Shown: in pieces, positions 27,237 through 36,285 of the stretch
Numbering within the stretch: the first letter of the stretch is position 1
Layout: every line of letters starts with the position of its first letter
Source: Planctomycetota bacterium
GTDB lineage: Bacteria; Planctomycetota; UBA8742; UBA2392
Assembly (NCBI GenBank): GCA_019186845.1
Contig: JABARW010000022.1
Coordinates: forward strand, 30,896 to 94,895
Direction: 5' to 3'
Length of the DNA: 64,000 nucleotides
Made by a program: the position numbers and the translations under genes
Notes under the pieces: generated by a model
What the model was told of the DNA's origin: nothing
Database searches by the model: none
Seen by the model: the letters and a program-made list of their open reading frames with translations, nothing else

Positions 27237-28931
27237 ATGGAAAATCGTTCACCCATCCGACGTTACGCCTTTGTTGCCCTGATCACGCTTCTTCTGGGCC
27301 TTGCCGCACTCTTTGGCCACATGCTTTACCTCAAGTTGAAGTTCCCGGCACGTCTTGAAACAACGCACACGACATCGGGGCCCCGCAAGCGGGCCCCAGC
27401 CACCCCATCGCGGCAGCAAACCGCAGCGAGGGCCAATGCCCCCGACACGGTGCCGAAAGCAGCTCTTGACCCGGCGTCCGCCGGGGATGGTTTTGGCCCT
27501 GAGGAAATGGTCGAATTGCGGGTGGTCGCCGCGGATGAACAGGATCAACCCGTCGCCGGTGTGGAATTTGAAGCCGCGGCCCACCGCTGGGGTTCTGTTC
27601 GACCGACCACGCGGGTTCTCGCCCCCCTTTTGACCGACGCCGAGGGCAGGACCGTCGCGCGGGTCCCCGCAGCGTGGACGCTGGACCTTCGACTCGTTTC
27701 GGAACACTGGTTTTGTCCGAGGGTCCGACTGGAGATCCGCTCAACCGCCCAGACTGTAACCCTGCAACTGGTGAAAACCGCGCCCCTGCGGGTGCGGGTC
27801 ACCTATGAAGACCAACAGCCCTTTGTCGGGTCAGTCAGCATCTCTAGCCCGCAATGGTTATCTGGCCAGGCCCCCCAGCCCTCTCACTACTCCAGCTTCA
27901 CTTCCACAAATGCACAGGGAGAATGTAGCTTCTCGAGCGTGCCCACGGACTAGGGAGCAACCATCACCGCCTTCTCTCCGCGGGCCGGGTACGACAAGCA
28001 CTATCACCAAGTGAGCGTCGAAGACATCCTGGCCCGCGTCATCATTGAAATTGTCATCCCGGCTTCGAAGAACCTCAAAGGGGTGCTGAAGATCGATGTG
28101 TCTGCATTCGCCGGTGCCCTCGACCGCAACTCTTCAGGGCCCGTGAACGCCACGGCGCACGTCCGTGTGAGGAATGAAAAGCTGGCCGTGCATTTCTTCT
28201 CACAGGCGGGGCCCCTGCATGGCGATGGACCAAAGCACGCCTATGTCGTGACAACACAGCAGCTTCCTGAGGGGGACTACCAGGTCATTGTAACAAGCGA
28301 GGGCATGACCTGGACAAGCGGCATCTTCAAGCTGGCTGGAGGAGAAGAGCGACTGGTCGTCGCCGCGCCGCAGGCGGGGGCGACGGTTCAATGCACAATC
28401 ACAGACGCCACAGGACTTGCCCTCCCCGGGGCGGTCTTGCGCTTATGGGAGGGCATTTATCCCGCCTGGCCGGCCAGAGCCGTGGAAGGCCAGACGGCCC
28501 TTGCAGATGAATCCGGCGACGCCGAGCTGTCCGGTCTTCCCGCGGGGTCCATCGACCTGCTGATCGAGCAGGAAGGATTCGAGCCGCAGATCCGGCGCGT
28601 CGAGCTCTTGGCCGGGAAAAGGCTCCAGCTTGGCCGCGTTGCGCTCTCTCCCGCGACGGGGGTCCTGCTGATCAAGCTCAAGAACAGGAAGCCTGACCTA
28701 TCCTACAAGCTCGGCTTCTGGATGCGTGGTGAAGGAGCACCCAGCGCCGTCAAACCGGTCGGTGATGCCGACGAGATACGCCTGGAACGCGTGGCGCTGC
28801 ATCGTCACTGGATCGTGGTCCTCCCCGAAGGGGGCGGCAAGGGCGCTACCGCCTACGTCGAACTCTCGGAGCAAGCGCCCTTCGCCGAAGTCGAGATCGA
28901 TCTCTCAACCGTGGCGCCAAGGCCGCGATAG
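27237..28931 (+). pseudogene. Amber-interrupted paralogue of the anchored surface protein at 4-1716
   Basis: From ATG 27237 the product has an N-terminal membrane segment (about 9-31), a Pro/Arg/Thr linker, and beta-sandwich modules ending in 'VEIDLSTVAPRPR'. This is the architecture and length (565 codons against 571) of the protein at 4-1716, which ends 'ATLDISTV'. A single TAG at 27951-27953 (codon 239) splits it; both sides are in one frame and form a continuous module ('SFSSVPTD' then 'GATITAFSPRAGY'). Either it is a pseudogene with one nonsense change, or the amber codon is read through at some rate, or two shorter proteins are made from the halves. The upstream alternative start at 27111 overlaps the preceding gene and would put 42 unrelated residues before the membrane segment. 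Confidence 0.65.
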
Positions 28932-28944
28932 CGGACACAGCGGC

Positions 28945-30804
28945 TCAGGCAACGCGGCGACGCAGCGCCACGGCGCAGGCCGCCAGCAGCGCCAACAGCA
29001 GCAGGACATAGCCGCGTTCGCTGCCGGTGTTGCAGCGGGCGTCGCCCTCGCCTCCGGCCTGCCCGCCTGTGTTGGGAGGCACCGCCCCGAATTCGTAGCT
29101 GCCCATGTCGGCCACACCCACGTTGCGCGGCGCCTCGCGCTGATCAGTGCCTGGTGCGCCGGCCCCGCCTCCGTCAATGGCGGGGCTGCCCGTCAACAGA
29201 GCATGCGTAGGCGTGCGGCCGCCATTGTTGGCCAGAGGGCCCAAGAGCGCAGCCAACGGCGTACCCGCGCTTCCCACCTTGCAGCCGTTCACGTTGTTCA
29301 CGAAAGCCGCGCCGCTGTCCTGCACGCCGATGAGATTGTTGCCGCCATTGAGCAGGCCGCTGCTGACATCCGGCGCGCCGGAAACACTCGTGTTGCCCGC
29401 TACAATGCAACCCACCATCGTCACCGTACCGCTGACCCGGTTAAGACCGCCCGTGGCCCCCCCGAGCGCGGCATTGCCCGTGATGGTCGAATAGGAGACG
29501 TTCACCGTGGCGCCACTGACATTCAAACCTGTGCCTGTGTTGTTGCCGCTGATGGTCGAAATGATAACCACCGCAGCCGGTGAAGACGCGATGGAAAGCC
29601 CGCCGCCCCCACAGGCTGACACCGTCGAGCGCTCGAACGTGAAGTTGTCCGGTGCGGCATAGCTCAGGCCGCCGGTAAACTGGGCAATGGACCCGCCCAC
29701 ACGGCAGTTGCAGGCGCGAATGTGGCTATCCGTCACGGTCGTGTCGAACTCAAGATAGAGGCCGCCGCCGTCTACGAGATTGCCCGAGGTCACCCGGGCC
29801 TCGCACAGCTCAATGAGACAGCGCGCGATGGCCACTGTGGGCGTGACGGCCGGCGCGCCGAACACGTTGACGCCGCCGCCGCGCGCAAAGCCGCTGCCCG
29901 TGCCCGCCGTCGCGGCCTGAGCCAGGCAGCTGCGGAGGGTCACATTGGTCAAGGAGAGTGAATGGACTGCCTCGATTCCGCCTCCGGTTCCACTGCCGGG
30001 CGTTGAACTTCCCCCGTTGCCGCCCAGGGCCGAGCACAATTCAATCACTGAGTCAATCAGCGTAGTGGGCACATTGGCATAGATGGCCGCCCCCGCGCCG
30101 GCGCCACCCGCAGCCGTGCCCGCGCCTCCCGTAGCCGTGCAGTTCTGAATCGTGAGCTGGGTGAACAAACCAGAGCCACTCTGAACGAACAGTGCGCCCC
30201 CCACGGCATCGCCCCCATTGCCCGCGCCGCCGCTGCCACCAGTGGCCCAGCAATTGCTGATAAGCGAATTGGTGATACTCAGGTTCGCAATCGCCGGCGC
30301 GTGGCAGATGGCACCGCCGCGCCCGCTGCCACCACTGCCGCCGGCTGAGTTGGCTCCGTTGGCCTGGCAGTTGGTGATGTGGACGTCGAAGAGAATCAGC
30401 GTGCCACGGCTGTAGATGGCGCCGCCTTCGGCATCGCTGCCGCTCAGTGGTGCCCGCCCACCGGACAAAGTCAGCTTGGACATGGCCAGCACAGATGCCA
30501 GCTGGGTGTCGATAATGCGGACGGCATTTGCGCCGGAGATGGTCAGGAGTGAGCGGCCGGGTCCCTGGATGTCGATGGAGCCTCCGCCCTGAAGCACTTG
30601 GGGCAGGGACGACGAAAGTGTGATGGTACCCGTCACGCCGGCGCCAAAGACAATCGTGTCATTGCCAGTCACGGTGTTGGCCTGGGTAATGGCTTCGCGC
30701 AGGGAGCCAGGACCGCTGTCATTGAGGTTGGACACCGTAAGGGTGGCGGCAGCCAGCGAGGGCGCAAAGGCCAATGCCATCAAGAGCAGGCAATCCAGGC
30801 GCAT
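28945..30804 (-). CDS. Secreted right-handed beta-helix protein with choice-of-anchor Q domain
   Basis: A 619-residue exported protein. The signal peptide (about 1-20, ending SLAAA) is followed by '[18 protein letters not shown]', the start typical of polymorphic-membrane-protein-like and choice-of-anchor Q proteins. Gly/Ser/Ala-rich beta-helix coils run from about residue 50 to 470 with frequent NCxA/GG turns, then the choice-of-anchor Q region ('GNNLIG', '[17 protein letters not shown]', 'SPAIDGG'). The C-terminal tail has [10 protein letters not shown], a hydrophobic helix and RRRVA, resembling the tail of the 12085-15477 protein. Start is set by GGGGGAAC just before the ATG. It converges on the amber-interrupted gene, 13 bases away. 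Confidence 0.85.
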   Translation of the reverse strand: MRLDCLLLMALAFAPSLAAATLTVSNLNDSGPGSLREAITQANTVTGNDTIVFGAGVTGTITLSSSLPQVLQGGGSIDIQGPGRSLLTISGANAVRIIDTQLASVLAMSKLTLSGGRAPLSGSDAEGGAIYSRGTLILFDVHITNCQANGANSAGGSGGSGRGGAICHAPAIANLSITNSLISNCWATGGSGGAGNGGDAVGGALFVQSGSGLFTQLTIQNCTATGGAGTAAGGAGAGAAIYANVPTTLIDSVIELCSALGGNGGSSTPGSGTGGGIEAVHSLSLTNVTLRSCLAQAATAGTGSGFARGGGVNVFGAPAVTPTVAIARCLIELCEARVTSGNLVDGGGLYLEFDTTVTDSHIRACNCRVGGSIAQFTGGLSYAAPDNFTFERSTVSACGGGGLSIASSPAAVVIISTISGNNTGTGLNVSGATVNVSYSTITGNAALGGATGGLNRVSGTVTMVGCIVAGNTSVSGAPDVSSGLLNGGNNLIGVQDSGAAFVNNVNGCKVGSAGTPLAALLGPLANNGGRTPTHALLTGSPAIDGGGAGAPGTDQREAPRNVGVADMGSYEFGAVPPNTGGQAGGEGDARCNTGSERGYVLLLLALLAACAVALRRRVA

Positions 30805-30882
30805 ACTGTTCCCCCGGGCGTATCATTGGAACGAGACAGGACGGTGAGCAATGTTACCAATTCGCGGTGCACGATTTCATGG

Positions 30883-31923
30883 CTACTTCGCCTTCCACTT
30901 CTCGGGCTCGTAGGGGTTGATGATGGATTTGCCTTTTTCGAAACCGGCATCCTGCAAGGTGCGGACAGGCTTTCCGTCCTCAATCACCTGCGCCACACCA
31001 TCGCCCGGCAGCCACAGGCAGACCCAGGCTTCGACGCGATCCTGGGTCAACACATAACAGGGCAGGTCTACGCCCTTGACTTTGAGCGTCTTGGTAACGG
31101 GCTTGGCGCGGTCATGGCTCTCAAAGGCCTTGAGTTCAATCTTTATCCCGTTGCGGCTGACGCTCTGCGGACTGCACTGCTCAAACATCACCTGCTCTTT
31201 CCGGTCCGCAACGTTGTAACTTAACCACGATCCCGGGGTACAGGCACGCAGGGGCAGCAACCTGTCGTCGACCACAGTCCAGGGCTTGAGGCTCTTCTCG
31301 GCCTTCAGCCTGGCGCGGATGGGCTCTGCGCCGACCCAAGCCCACTTGCCGGCCACACGACCCAGGGGAGAGATCAGGTAGGCGCTGTTAGGCAGCTTGC
31401 CAAAGGCGGTCTGGACGCTGCTGTCCATGTCGTCCACCAGAACCCTCCATTGCTGTTTGCCCGCTGATTTCAGCTCGCACGCCGCCTTGACGCGCTCTTC
31501 ATAGTTCTTGTGGTTATTGATCTTCACCGGGTTGTTCTTTATTCGCCAGCCGCCGGTGGCGCCGGCCTCTGCCCGGGAATCCGGGCCATTGTCGGGGTGG
31601 GCCTCTCTGGTGTAGACAAATATGAAGGCAACCTCGGTCCCGAATTCCTTCTGAAGCTTCTCCATCTCGCCGAACTGGCGCACGCAGGGCGGTCAGGTGT
31701 AGCTGCCAAACTCCATCACCACCCAGGAACCCAGGTAGTCCCTCAGGTCCATTTCCTTTCCTTCGGTATCTTTGAGATGCAGGCGCGGCGCCAGGTCACC
31801 GACCAGCGGCTGCGCCTTCTCGAAGTCTGCAAAGGGTCCGGCCGCCTTGGGCTGGCGTTGGGCCAATGTGTCCGACAGGCATAACGTCAGCAGGACAAGA
31901 CCGATAATGGAGCGCGTGAGCAT
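30883..31923 (-). CDS. Deiodinase-like thioredoxin-fold selenoprotein (TGA = Sec77)
   Basis: A 346-residue exported protein if the in-frame TGA at 31693-31695 is read as selenocysteine. The signal peptide (about 1-22, MLTRSIIGLVLLTLCL...) is followed by a thioredoxin-fold domain whose active site reads EFGSYT-U-PPCVRQFGEM. This is close to the iodothyronine deiodinase motif (FGSCTUPPF) and is followed by 'FIFVYTREAHPDNG', like the deiodinase YI.EAH.. segment. Bacterial deiodinase-like selenoproteins are known. A small hairpin lies right after the TGA. The U..C pair suggests a thiol or peroxide redox role rather than thyroid hormone chemistry. The C-terminal 130 residues are not recognised. 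ATG 31923 has GGGA upstream. It is last in an ABC-type operon. Stop is TAG. Confidence 0.85.
31668..31695 (-). promoter_or_regulatory. UGA Sec codon with candidate bacterial SECIS hairpin
   Basis: On the minus strand the TGA (31693-31695) is followed by a stem CGCC/GGCG (31677-31680 with 31668-31671) closing a five-base loop AGTTC. The loop starts 17 bases after the TGA and its second base is G, which fits the described bacterial SECIS pattern. The stem is short and extends weakly by further pairs across an internal loop. Confidence 0.5.
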
Positions 31924-31975
31924 GATAGATCCCAAGGCTACAGGCATGTCACCCCAAGGGCGACCGCAGGTTGCG

Positions 31976-32650
31976 TTACTCCGCGACATTGCCCACGAAA
32001 TAGGCCAGCAGCAGTTGTACCACCAGTGAGTAGCGGCCCAGGCCTGTCAGTGTCTCGTGCAAGGGGCCTTCCAGAGCTTCCACGCGCAGGTGCAGCACCA
32101 GATAGGCAAAGAGCAGCCCGTAGGGCGCAAGCAGCGCCAGTACACCCGCGGCGCGCCAAAAATGCGGCCTTGAACGGGGCCAGGCCATGCGCTTGAAGTA
32201 GGCCAATGCACAGATCGCCACCAGCGTGGGCGAGTACCAGAGCACAAACCACCAGAAAGGATGGTGAGGCGGCGTGTAGCCCGTGAGTCGAGCAACCTCA
32301 GCCTCCAGCCAGACGGCCAGGCCGCAGGCAGAAGGCAGGACAAAGAACACCACGAAGGCCACAAGTCGCGACATGCGCCGGGCCAGAAGCTGCTGGCCCC
32401 GGTTGACCAGGCGCCAACCGATCAAGGAGGACAGCAGCAGGGCCAGCACCGTCCACTTGACAAGGTCGTCGTGCCCCTCGCCCAGGCACCAGGCCAGGGC
32501 GCATACGACCAGGGCGCACAGGCCAACCCAGCCCCCCACCCAGGCCACGCCTTCAATGCCCCGGTCAAGACGGGCCTTCAGGGCGCGCCCGCGCCCCGCC
32601 ACCCTGGCACCCGAACGCGAAGCGGCCTTGATAAAGGAACGCCTGGACAT
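31976..32650 (-). CDS. Polytopic membrane protein of unknown function
   Basis: A 224-residue protein with about five membrane helices (near residues 40-60, 65-85, 95-118, 128-150 and 165-190). The N-terminus reads SRRSFIK, which looks like a twin-arginine motif, but about 20 charged residues follow before any hydrophobic stretch, so a Tat signal is unlikely. ATG 32650 has GGAGG four bases upstream. It follows the ABC permease by 30 bases and precedes the selenoprotein by 52, so it is probably part of the same operon; it could be an extra membrane subunit. Confidence 0.65.
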   Translation of the reverse strand: MSRRSFIKAASRSGARVAGRGRALKARLDRGIEGVAWVGGWVGLCALVVCALAWCLGEGHDDLVKWTVLALLLSSLIGWRLVNRGQQLLARRMSRLVAFVVFFVLPSACGLAVWLEAEVARLTGYTPPHHPFWWFVLWYSPTLVAICALAYFKRMAWPRSRPHFWRAAGVLALLAPYGLLFAYLVLHLRVEALEGPLHETLTGLGRYSLVVQLLLAYFVGNVAE

Positions 32651-32680
32651 CAATCCTCCGCCGACGCGGCCGCGCTGTGG

Positions 32681-33868
32681 TCAGGCAATCTGCCGTCGGC
32701 CAAACAGCAGCGCCCCGGCGGGCAGAAGCGCCGCCGCCATCAGCAGCCTCAGCAAAGCACCCTTGGCATCTTCGCCCGTGGCCGCTCGCCCAGCCAGAAA
32801 GCGCTCGAAATCGGCAGGTTCCATGAGGCGCGGCAGCCTTGACGCCAGGGCCGCGAGCTGCTGAAGCGTCGAGGCTTCGCTTTCGGCCTGGCGCTCCACA
32901 TCCTGCCTGCGCTTGCGCGACGCAAAGTCTCCAGGGCTGAGGGCCGGCAAGAGCGTGAGCGAGGCCAGCAGGAGAATTCCGGCCAGGGCGGAGGTCGGCG
33001 CTGTCGCCAGAGACCGAACGCATAGCGCCAGTGAGGCGCACAGCGCCGCGCCCGCCAGGCTAATAATCAGCAGCCACGCCAGGCTTGCCAGTGGACCTGG
33101 GCGACTGTCTTCGAGGCGGCACGACACCCGCTTCATCCCCACGGTCAGGGCGGGGTCCGTGGCGCGGCAGAGCACCTTGAACGCGGCACCGCCGGGGTTA
33201 GGGGCCTCGAAGCTGGCGCGGCGCCGGGCCTCGACGCGCGTGGTGGCCTCCACGGTGCGTTCACCCACCAGCGTGACGGAGAACGGCACGTCGCGCTGAG
33301 GCGCGCTCTCGCGAGTCCAGGCGATTTCAAACTCGAAGGTGCCCTTGAGGGTCTCTGGCAAGCCCTGGTTGGCGAACTCAAACTCCAGTGTCTCGGTGGT
33401 GCCGGGCCAGATGAAGGCAGTCTCGCCGCCCTGGGCTCGCGCCGTATGGGAGAAGGAGGCGGCTTCGCGGCTTCGCTCGAGGTTGCCCGCCTCGCCCAAA
33501 GCCGCCAGCGCCAGGGTCCCGCCCAGCACGAAGCACAAAGCGCAGACGAACATCAGGCAGAACGAGGCCGCGGAAATCGCCACAAACCACTCCGCCCTCC
33601 GCGCGGGGAGCGCCGCCCAGCCGCTGCGCAGCGAGGGGCGGATGGCAAAGGCCGCGCCGGCCAGTGCGCCCAGGGGCAACAACCAGCGCAGCCCCTCCAC
33701 GACGATGGAGCGCGCCAGCCAGGCGCGCGCCGACGCTTCTCCCTCGCCAAACACGAGCACGATGAGGGGCACGCAGGCCGTCAGCGACAACAACCCCAGC
33801 CAGGCCAGGGGAGAGCGCAGGGGCTCAAGGGTCGCGGCCAGCCAGATCGCCAACGTGCGCAAAAGCAT
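32681..33868 (-). CDS. ABC transporter membrane protein
   Basis: A 395-residue protein with four or more membrane helices near the N-terminus (about 15-120), a large extracytoplasmic beta-rich domain (about 130-275), and membrane helices around 285-325 and 370-390. Its start directly follows the stop of the ABC ATPase (TGA then ATG), so they are translationally coupled and it should be the permease partner. The substrate is unknown. The extracytoplasmic domain has no motif I recognise. Confidence 0.65.
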   Translation of the reverse strand: MLLRTLAIWLAATLEPLRSPLAWLGLLSLTACVPLIVLVFGEGEASARAWLARSIVVEGLRWLLPLGALAGAAFAIRPSLRSGWAALPARRAEWFVAISAASFCLMFVCALCFVLGGTLALAALGEAGNLERSREAASFSHTARAQGGETAFIWPGTTETLEFEFANQGLPETLKGTFEFEIAWTRESAPQRDVPFSVTLVGERTVEATTRVEARRRASFEAPNPGGAAFKVLCRATDPALTVGMKRVSCRLEDSRPGPLASLAWLLIISLAGAALCASLALCVRSLATAPTSALAGILLLASLTLLPALSPGDFASRKRRQDVERQAESEASTLQQLAALASRLPRLMEPADFERFLAGRAATGEDAKGALLRLLMAAALLPAGALLFGRRQIA

Positions 33869-34720
33869 TCAGGGCTCTCCCGCGCGCTTGCCCAGCACAT
33901 CAACGTAGAAGCTCTCAAGGGATTTGAGGGGAACGCCGCTCTTCTCGATGCGCAGGCCCCGCTCACGTGCCAGGGCCTCAAGGGCCGCCACGGTCTCTGG
34001 ACTGGCAGGTGAAACCCGCAACTCATGCACGCCCTGCTCGCGCAGCAATTCGTCCAAAGTGCCCTGCCTCAGCAGGCGCCCCTGATTGAGAAAGGCCACA
34101 CGGTGGCAGACATTCTCGATCTCACCCAGCAGGTGGCTGGAGATGATGATGGTCTTGCCCTTGCCGGCCAGCTCGAGAATCAGCTGCTTCATGTCCCTCG
34201 CGCCCAGGGGATCAAGGCCGCTGGTGGGCTCATCTAGAATGAAGACTTCGGGGTCGGCCATGAGTACGCCGGCCACGCCCAGGCGGCGCTGCATACCCTT
34301 GGAGAAGCCCTTGACGCGCCGCCCCGCTGCCTCCTTCAGGCCCAGGCGCTCCAGCAGCTCATCGGCTCTCCGGGCGCACTCTTGACGCGTCAATCTTGAT
34401 AGGGCGCCCAGCAGCCGCAGCGTCTCTCGCGCCGTAAGGTGCGGCAGCAGCGTGGACTCTTCCGGCAGGTAACCCGTGGCCATGCGCGCCGCGAGGCTGC
34501 CGGGTGCATGACCGAGGATGCGCGCCTGGCCGGAATCCGGCCGCAGCAGGCCCACACAGATTTTGAAAGCCGTGCTCTTGCCCGAGCCGTTGGGCCCCAG
34601 CAGGCCGAACACCTCGCCTTTGTGCACGGACAGGGAAAGGCCGTCGAGCGCGCACACGCGCCGACGGCCGAAGAAATCGCGAAATGTCTTGCTGAGGTTG
34701 TCGAGGACGACGGCTGCCAT
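33869..34720 (-). CDS. ABC transporter ATP-binding protein
   Basis: A 283-residue ATPase with Walker A GPNGSGKST (about residues 41-49), the ABC signature FSKGMQRRL, Walker B VFILDEPTSGLDP, and the switch His in IIISSHLL. The C-terminal extension of about 70 residues resembles the regulatory tail of multidrug- or Nat-type ATPases of the CcmA family. It drives the permease encoded immediately downstream. It begins 18 bases after the rpsU stop, so it may be cotranscribed with rpsU. Confidence 0.9.
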   Translation of the reverse strand: MAAVVLDNLSKTFRDFFGRRRVCALDGLSLSVHKGEVFGLLGPNGSGKSTAFKICVGLLRPDSGQARILGHAPGSLAARMATGYLPEESTLLPHLTARETLRLLGALSRLTRQECARRADELLERLGLKEAAGRRVKGFSKGMQRRLGVAGVLMADPEVFILDEPTSGLDPLGARDMKQLILELAGKGKTIIISSHLLGEIENVCHRVAFLNQGRLLRQGTLDELLREQGVHELRVSPASPETVAALEALARERGLRIEKSGVPLKSLESFYVDVLGKRAGEP

Positions 34721-34738
34721 CGGTCGCCCCGGGGCAGC

Positions 34739-34945
34739 CTAGAGGCCGCCCGTCTTATTCATGATCGTGGCCTGCATCTTGCGCTTGAGGCTCTGGCGCG
34801 TCTTGCGGCTGCGGATCACGCTCGGCTTCTCGTAGAACGCGACGCGCTTGAGTTCGCGCGTCAGGCCTTCCTTCTCACAGGCCTTCTTGAAACGCTTGAG
34901 CAGTTGATCGAGCGACTCCGAGCCGCGTGCCTTGACCTTGACCAT
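34739..34945 (-). CDS. rpsU: 30S ribosomal protein S21
   Basis: A 68-residue basic ribosomal protein: MVKVKARGSESLDQLLKRFK and the 'RVAFYEKPSVIRSRKTR' segment fit S21, which sits near the anti-Shine-Dalgarno region of 16S rRNA. ATG 34945 has AAGGA upstream; a longer in-frame reading is not S21-like. The 154-base leader contains a G/C hairpin at 34969-34993 and the terminator of the preceding regulator gene. Stop is TAG. Confidence 0.95.
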   Translation of the reverse strand: MVKVKARGSESLDQLLKRFKKACEKEGLTRELKRVAFYEKPSVIRSRKTRQSLKRKMQATIMNKTGGL

Positions 34946-34968
34946 GAAAGTTTCCGTTCCTTGAAAAG

Positions 34969-34993
34969 TTCTTCCCCCGCAGGGGGCAAAGAA
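34969..34993 (-). promoter_or_regulatory. Hairpin in the rpsU leader
   Basis: CCCCC and GGGGG arms around a three-base GCA, flanked by TTCTT and AAGAA that extend the stem. It lies about 25 bases before the rpsU ATG, between the terminator of the regulator gene and the start. It may be an attenuator or an S21 autoregulatory site; no binding evidence can be read from sequence. Confidence 0.35.
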
Positions 34994-35053
34994 TTTAGCG
35001 CGGTCCCCGCCTGGCTTCAAGCACCCGGCGGCCAAAAGGGACGCCAAAACACA

Positions 35054-35082
35054 CGGCGGGCCGGAGAAACCCCGGCCCGCCG
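35054..35082 (-). terminator. Terminator hairpin after the Crp/Fnr gene
   Basis: CGGCGGGCCGG (35054-35064) and CCGGCCCGCCG (35072-35082) form a perfect 11-base stem with a 7-base loop, 17 bases beyond the stop at 35100. A modest T-run (TTTT near 35047) follows on the minus strand. Confidence 0.7.
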
Positions 35083-35099
35083 CCTTGGTCCAGTTCGGG

Positions 35100-35789
35100 T
35101 TAACCGTTGGCCATCTCACGCAGCTTTGAGCGCGAGACAACCGTCACGCGCTTGCCGCTAGCCTTGAGGATGCCCTCCTTCTCCATGCGAGCGAAGCCAC
35201 GGGAAACCACTTCGCGCACGGTGCCGATTTGGGCGGCTACTTCACTCTGGGTGTAGGGCAGGACAATCAGCACGTCCTTGTCGCCGGCATCAGGCATGTT
35301 CTTGACCAGCCAGCTTTCCAGCCAAAGCGCCAGGCGGTTATGGGCATCCTTGAGGCTGAGTTGATCGACGAGGTGAGTCATCGTCGAGAGCTGGCGCGAC
35401 AGCTCGGTGATAATGGCGTTGGCCAAAGTCGCGTCACTGTGCATCTTCTCGCGCATCACGTTGATATCGATCTCGATGATCTCGGTGGCCGCGCGGGCGA
35501 CACAGTCCATTGCGCAGGCGCGATAGGGATCAGTCAGGGCACCTAACCCGATTACATCGCCCGCCTGAGCATAGGCAAACACCTGCTCCTTGCCCGCCTT
35601 GTTGGTGCGATGAATCTTGAACTGGCCGCTGACGACCACGGCAAAGGCGCGCGGCGCGTCTCCGGTCTTGAAGTAGTACTCGCCTTCATCGAGACGGCGG
35701 AAAGTTGAGTGGTTCTCAAAATGCGTGACCAGTTTTTCGGGCAGGCCTTTGAAGAGCCTGGTCGTGCCCAGGGACTCGGTGGAGTGCAT
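35100..35789 (-). CDS. Crp/Fnr-family transcriptional regulator
   Basis: A 229-residue regulator. The cyclic-nucleotide-binding-type beta-barrel (about 12-125) is followed by a dimerisation helix and a Crp-type winged helix (QSEVAAQIGTVREVVSRGFARMEKEGIL, about 180-210). The N-terminal cysteine cluster of oxygen-sensing FNR is missing; the only cysteines (PYRACAMDC) lie within the barrel, so the signal may be a ligand or another redox cue. ATG 35789 has AAGGAA at good spacing. A strong terminator follows the gene. The target genes are not evident, but the NO-type operon at 7246 is a candidate of the kind such regulators often control. Confidence 0.87.
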   Translation of the reverse strand: MHSTESLGTTRLFKGLPEKLVTHFENHSTFRRLDEGEYYFKTGDAPRAFAVVVSGQFKIHRTNKAGKEQVFAYAQAGDVIGLGALTDPYRACAMDCVARAATEIIEIDINVMREKMHSDATLANAIITELSRQLSTMTHLVDQLSLKDAHNRLALWLESWLVKNMPDAGDKDVLIVLPYTQSEVAAQIGTVREVVSRGFARMEKEGILKASGKRVTVVSRSKLREMANG

Positions 35790-35873
35790 CTGTAGAAGTT
35801 CCTTTCCCCCAACGTTTTGTGCTGCCAACTGATAAGTCGTGGTTCCGTCACATCGCCACGACATACGCCTCTT

Positions 35874-36194
35874 CTAGAACATCCCTGGCAGGTTCATGCC
35901 GCCTGTCACTTTTGCCAGCTCGGCGTGGCGCAGTTCTTCCGCCTTTTTCAAGCCGGCATTAACTGCGGCGGCCACAAGGTCCTCGAGAATGGAAAGATCG
36001 CTTGGATCCACGGCTTCCCTGCCAATCTCGATCTTCACCAGCTCACCGGCGCCGGAGCAAACCACCTTCACCGCTCCTTCACCCGCCTGTGCTTCAACGT
36101 ACCGATCCTTGAGCTCCTCCTGAACTTTGCCCATGTCCCGCTGCATCTTCTGGGCCTGCTTCATCAGGTCGGAAAAGTTGCCAAGGCCTGCCAT
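35874..36194 (-). CDS. ybaB: YbaB/EbfC nucleoid-associated protein
   Basis: A 106-residue DNA-binding protein of the YbaB/EbfC family: 'NFSDLMKQAQKMQRDMGKVQEEL' at the N-terminus and the central 'GAGELVKIEI' strand. The gene normally lies between dnaX and recR; here dnaX is just upstream on the same strand (91 bases), which supports the call. A GAGGGGG site precedes the ATG. It has its own promoter with a palindrome in the spacer. Confidence 0.9.
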   Translation of the reverse strand: MAGLGNFSDLMKQAQKMQRDMGKVQEELKDRYVEAQAGEGAVKVVCSGAGELVKIEIGREAVDPSDLSILEDLVAAAVNAGLKKAEELRHAELAKVTGGMNLPGMF

Positions 36195-36216
36195 AGTTCC
36201 CCCTCTTGAGTCACAA

Positions 36217-36245
36217 TTAATATAACTGACTGGTCAGCCACGCAA
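36217..36245 (-). promoter_or_regulatory. ybaB promoter with palindrome inside the spacer
   Basis: On the minus strand TTGCGT (36240-36245) and TATTAA (36217-36222) are 17 bases apart. The spacer contains the palindrome CTGAC-TG-GTCAG (36226-36237), placed as for a repressor operator. The dnaX-ybaB gap is therefore not just a linker. Confidence 0.4.
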
Positions 36246-36285
36246 GGACTAATTTCTCTTTCTTTTCGCCCACATTGCACACTAT

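Noticed and set aside
26590..27953. Genome-wide reassignment of TAG (for example to pyrrolysine).
   Set aside because: TAG ends serS, moaA, rpsU, radA, the selenoprotein gene, the anti-sigma-like gene and the kinase gene in this window, so it is a normal stop. Only local readthrough or pseudogenes remain.
31976..32650. Twin-arginine signal in the membrane protein (SRRSFIK).
   Set aside because: The motif is followed by about 20 charged residues rather than a hydrophobic region, so it does not fit a Tat signal.
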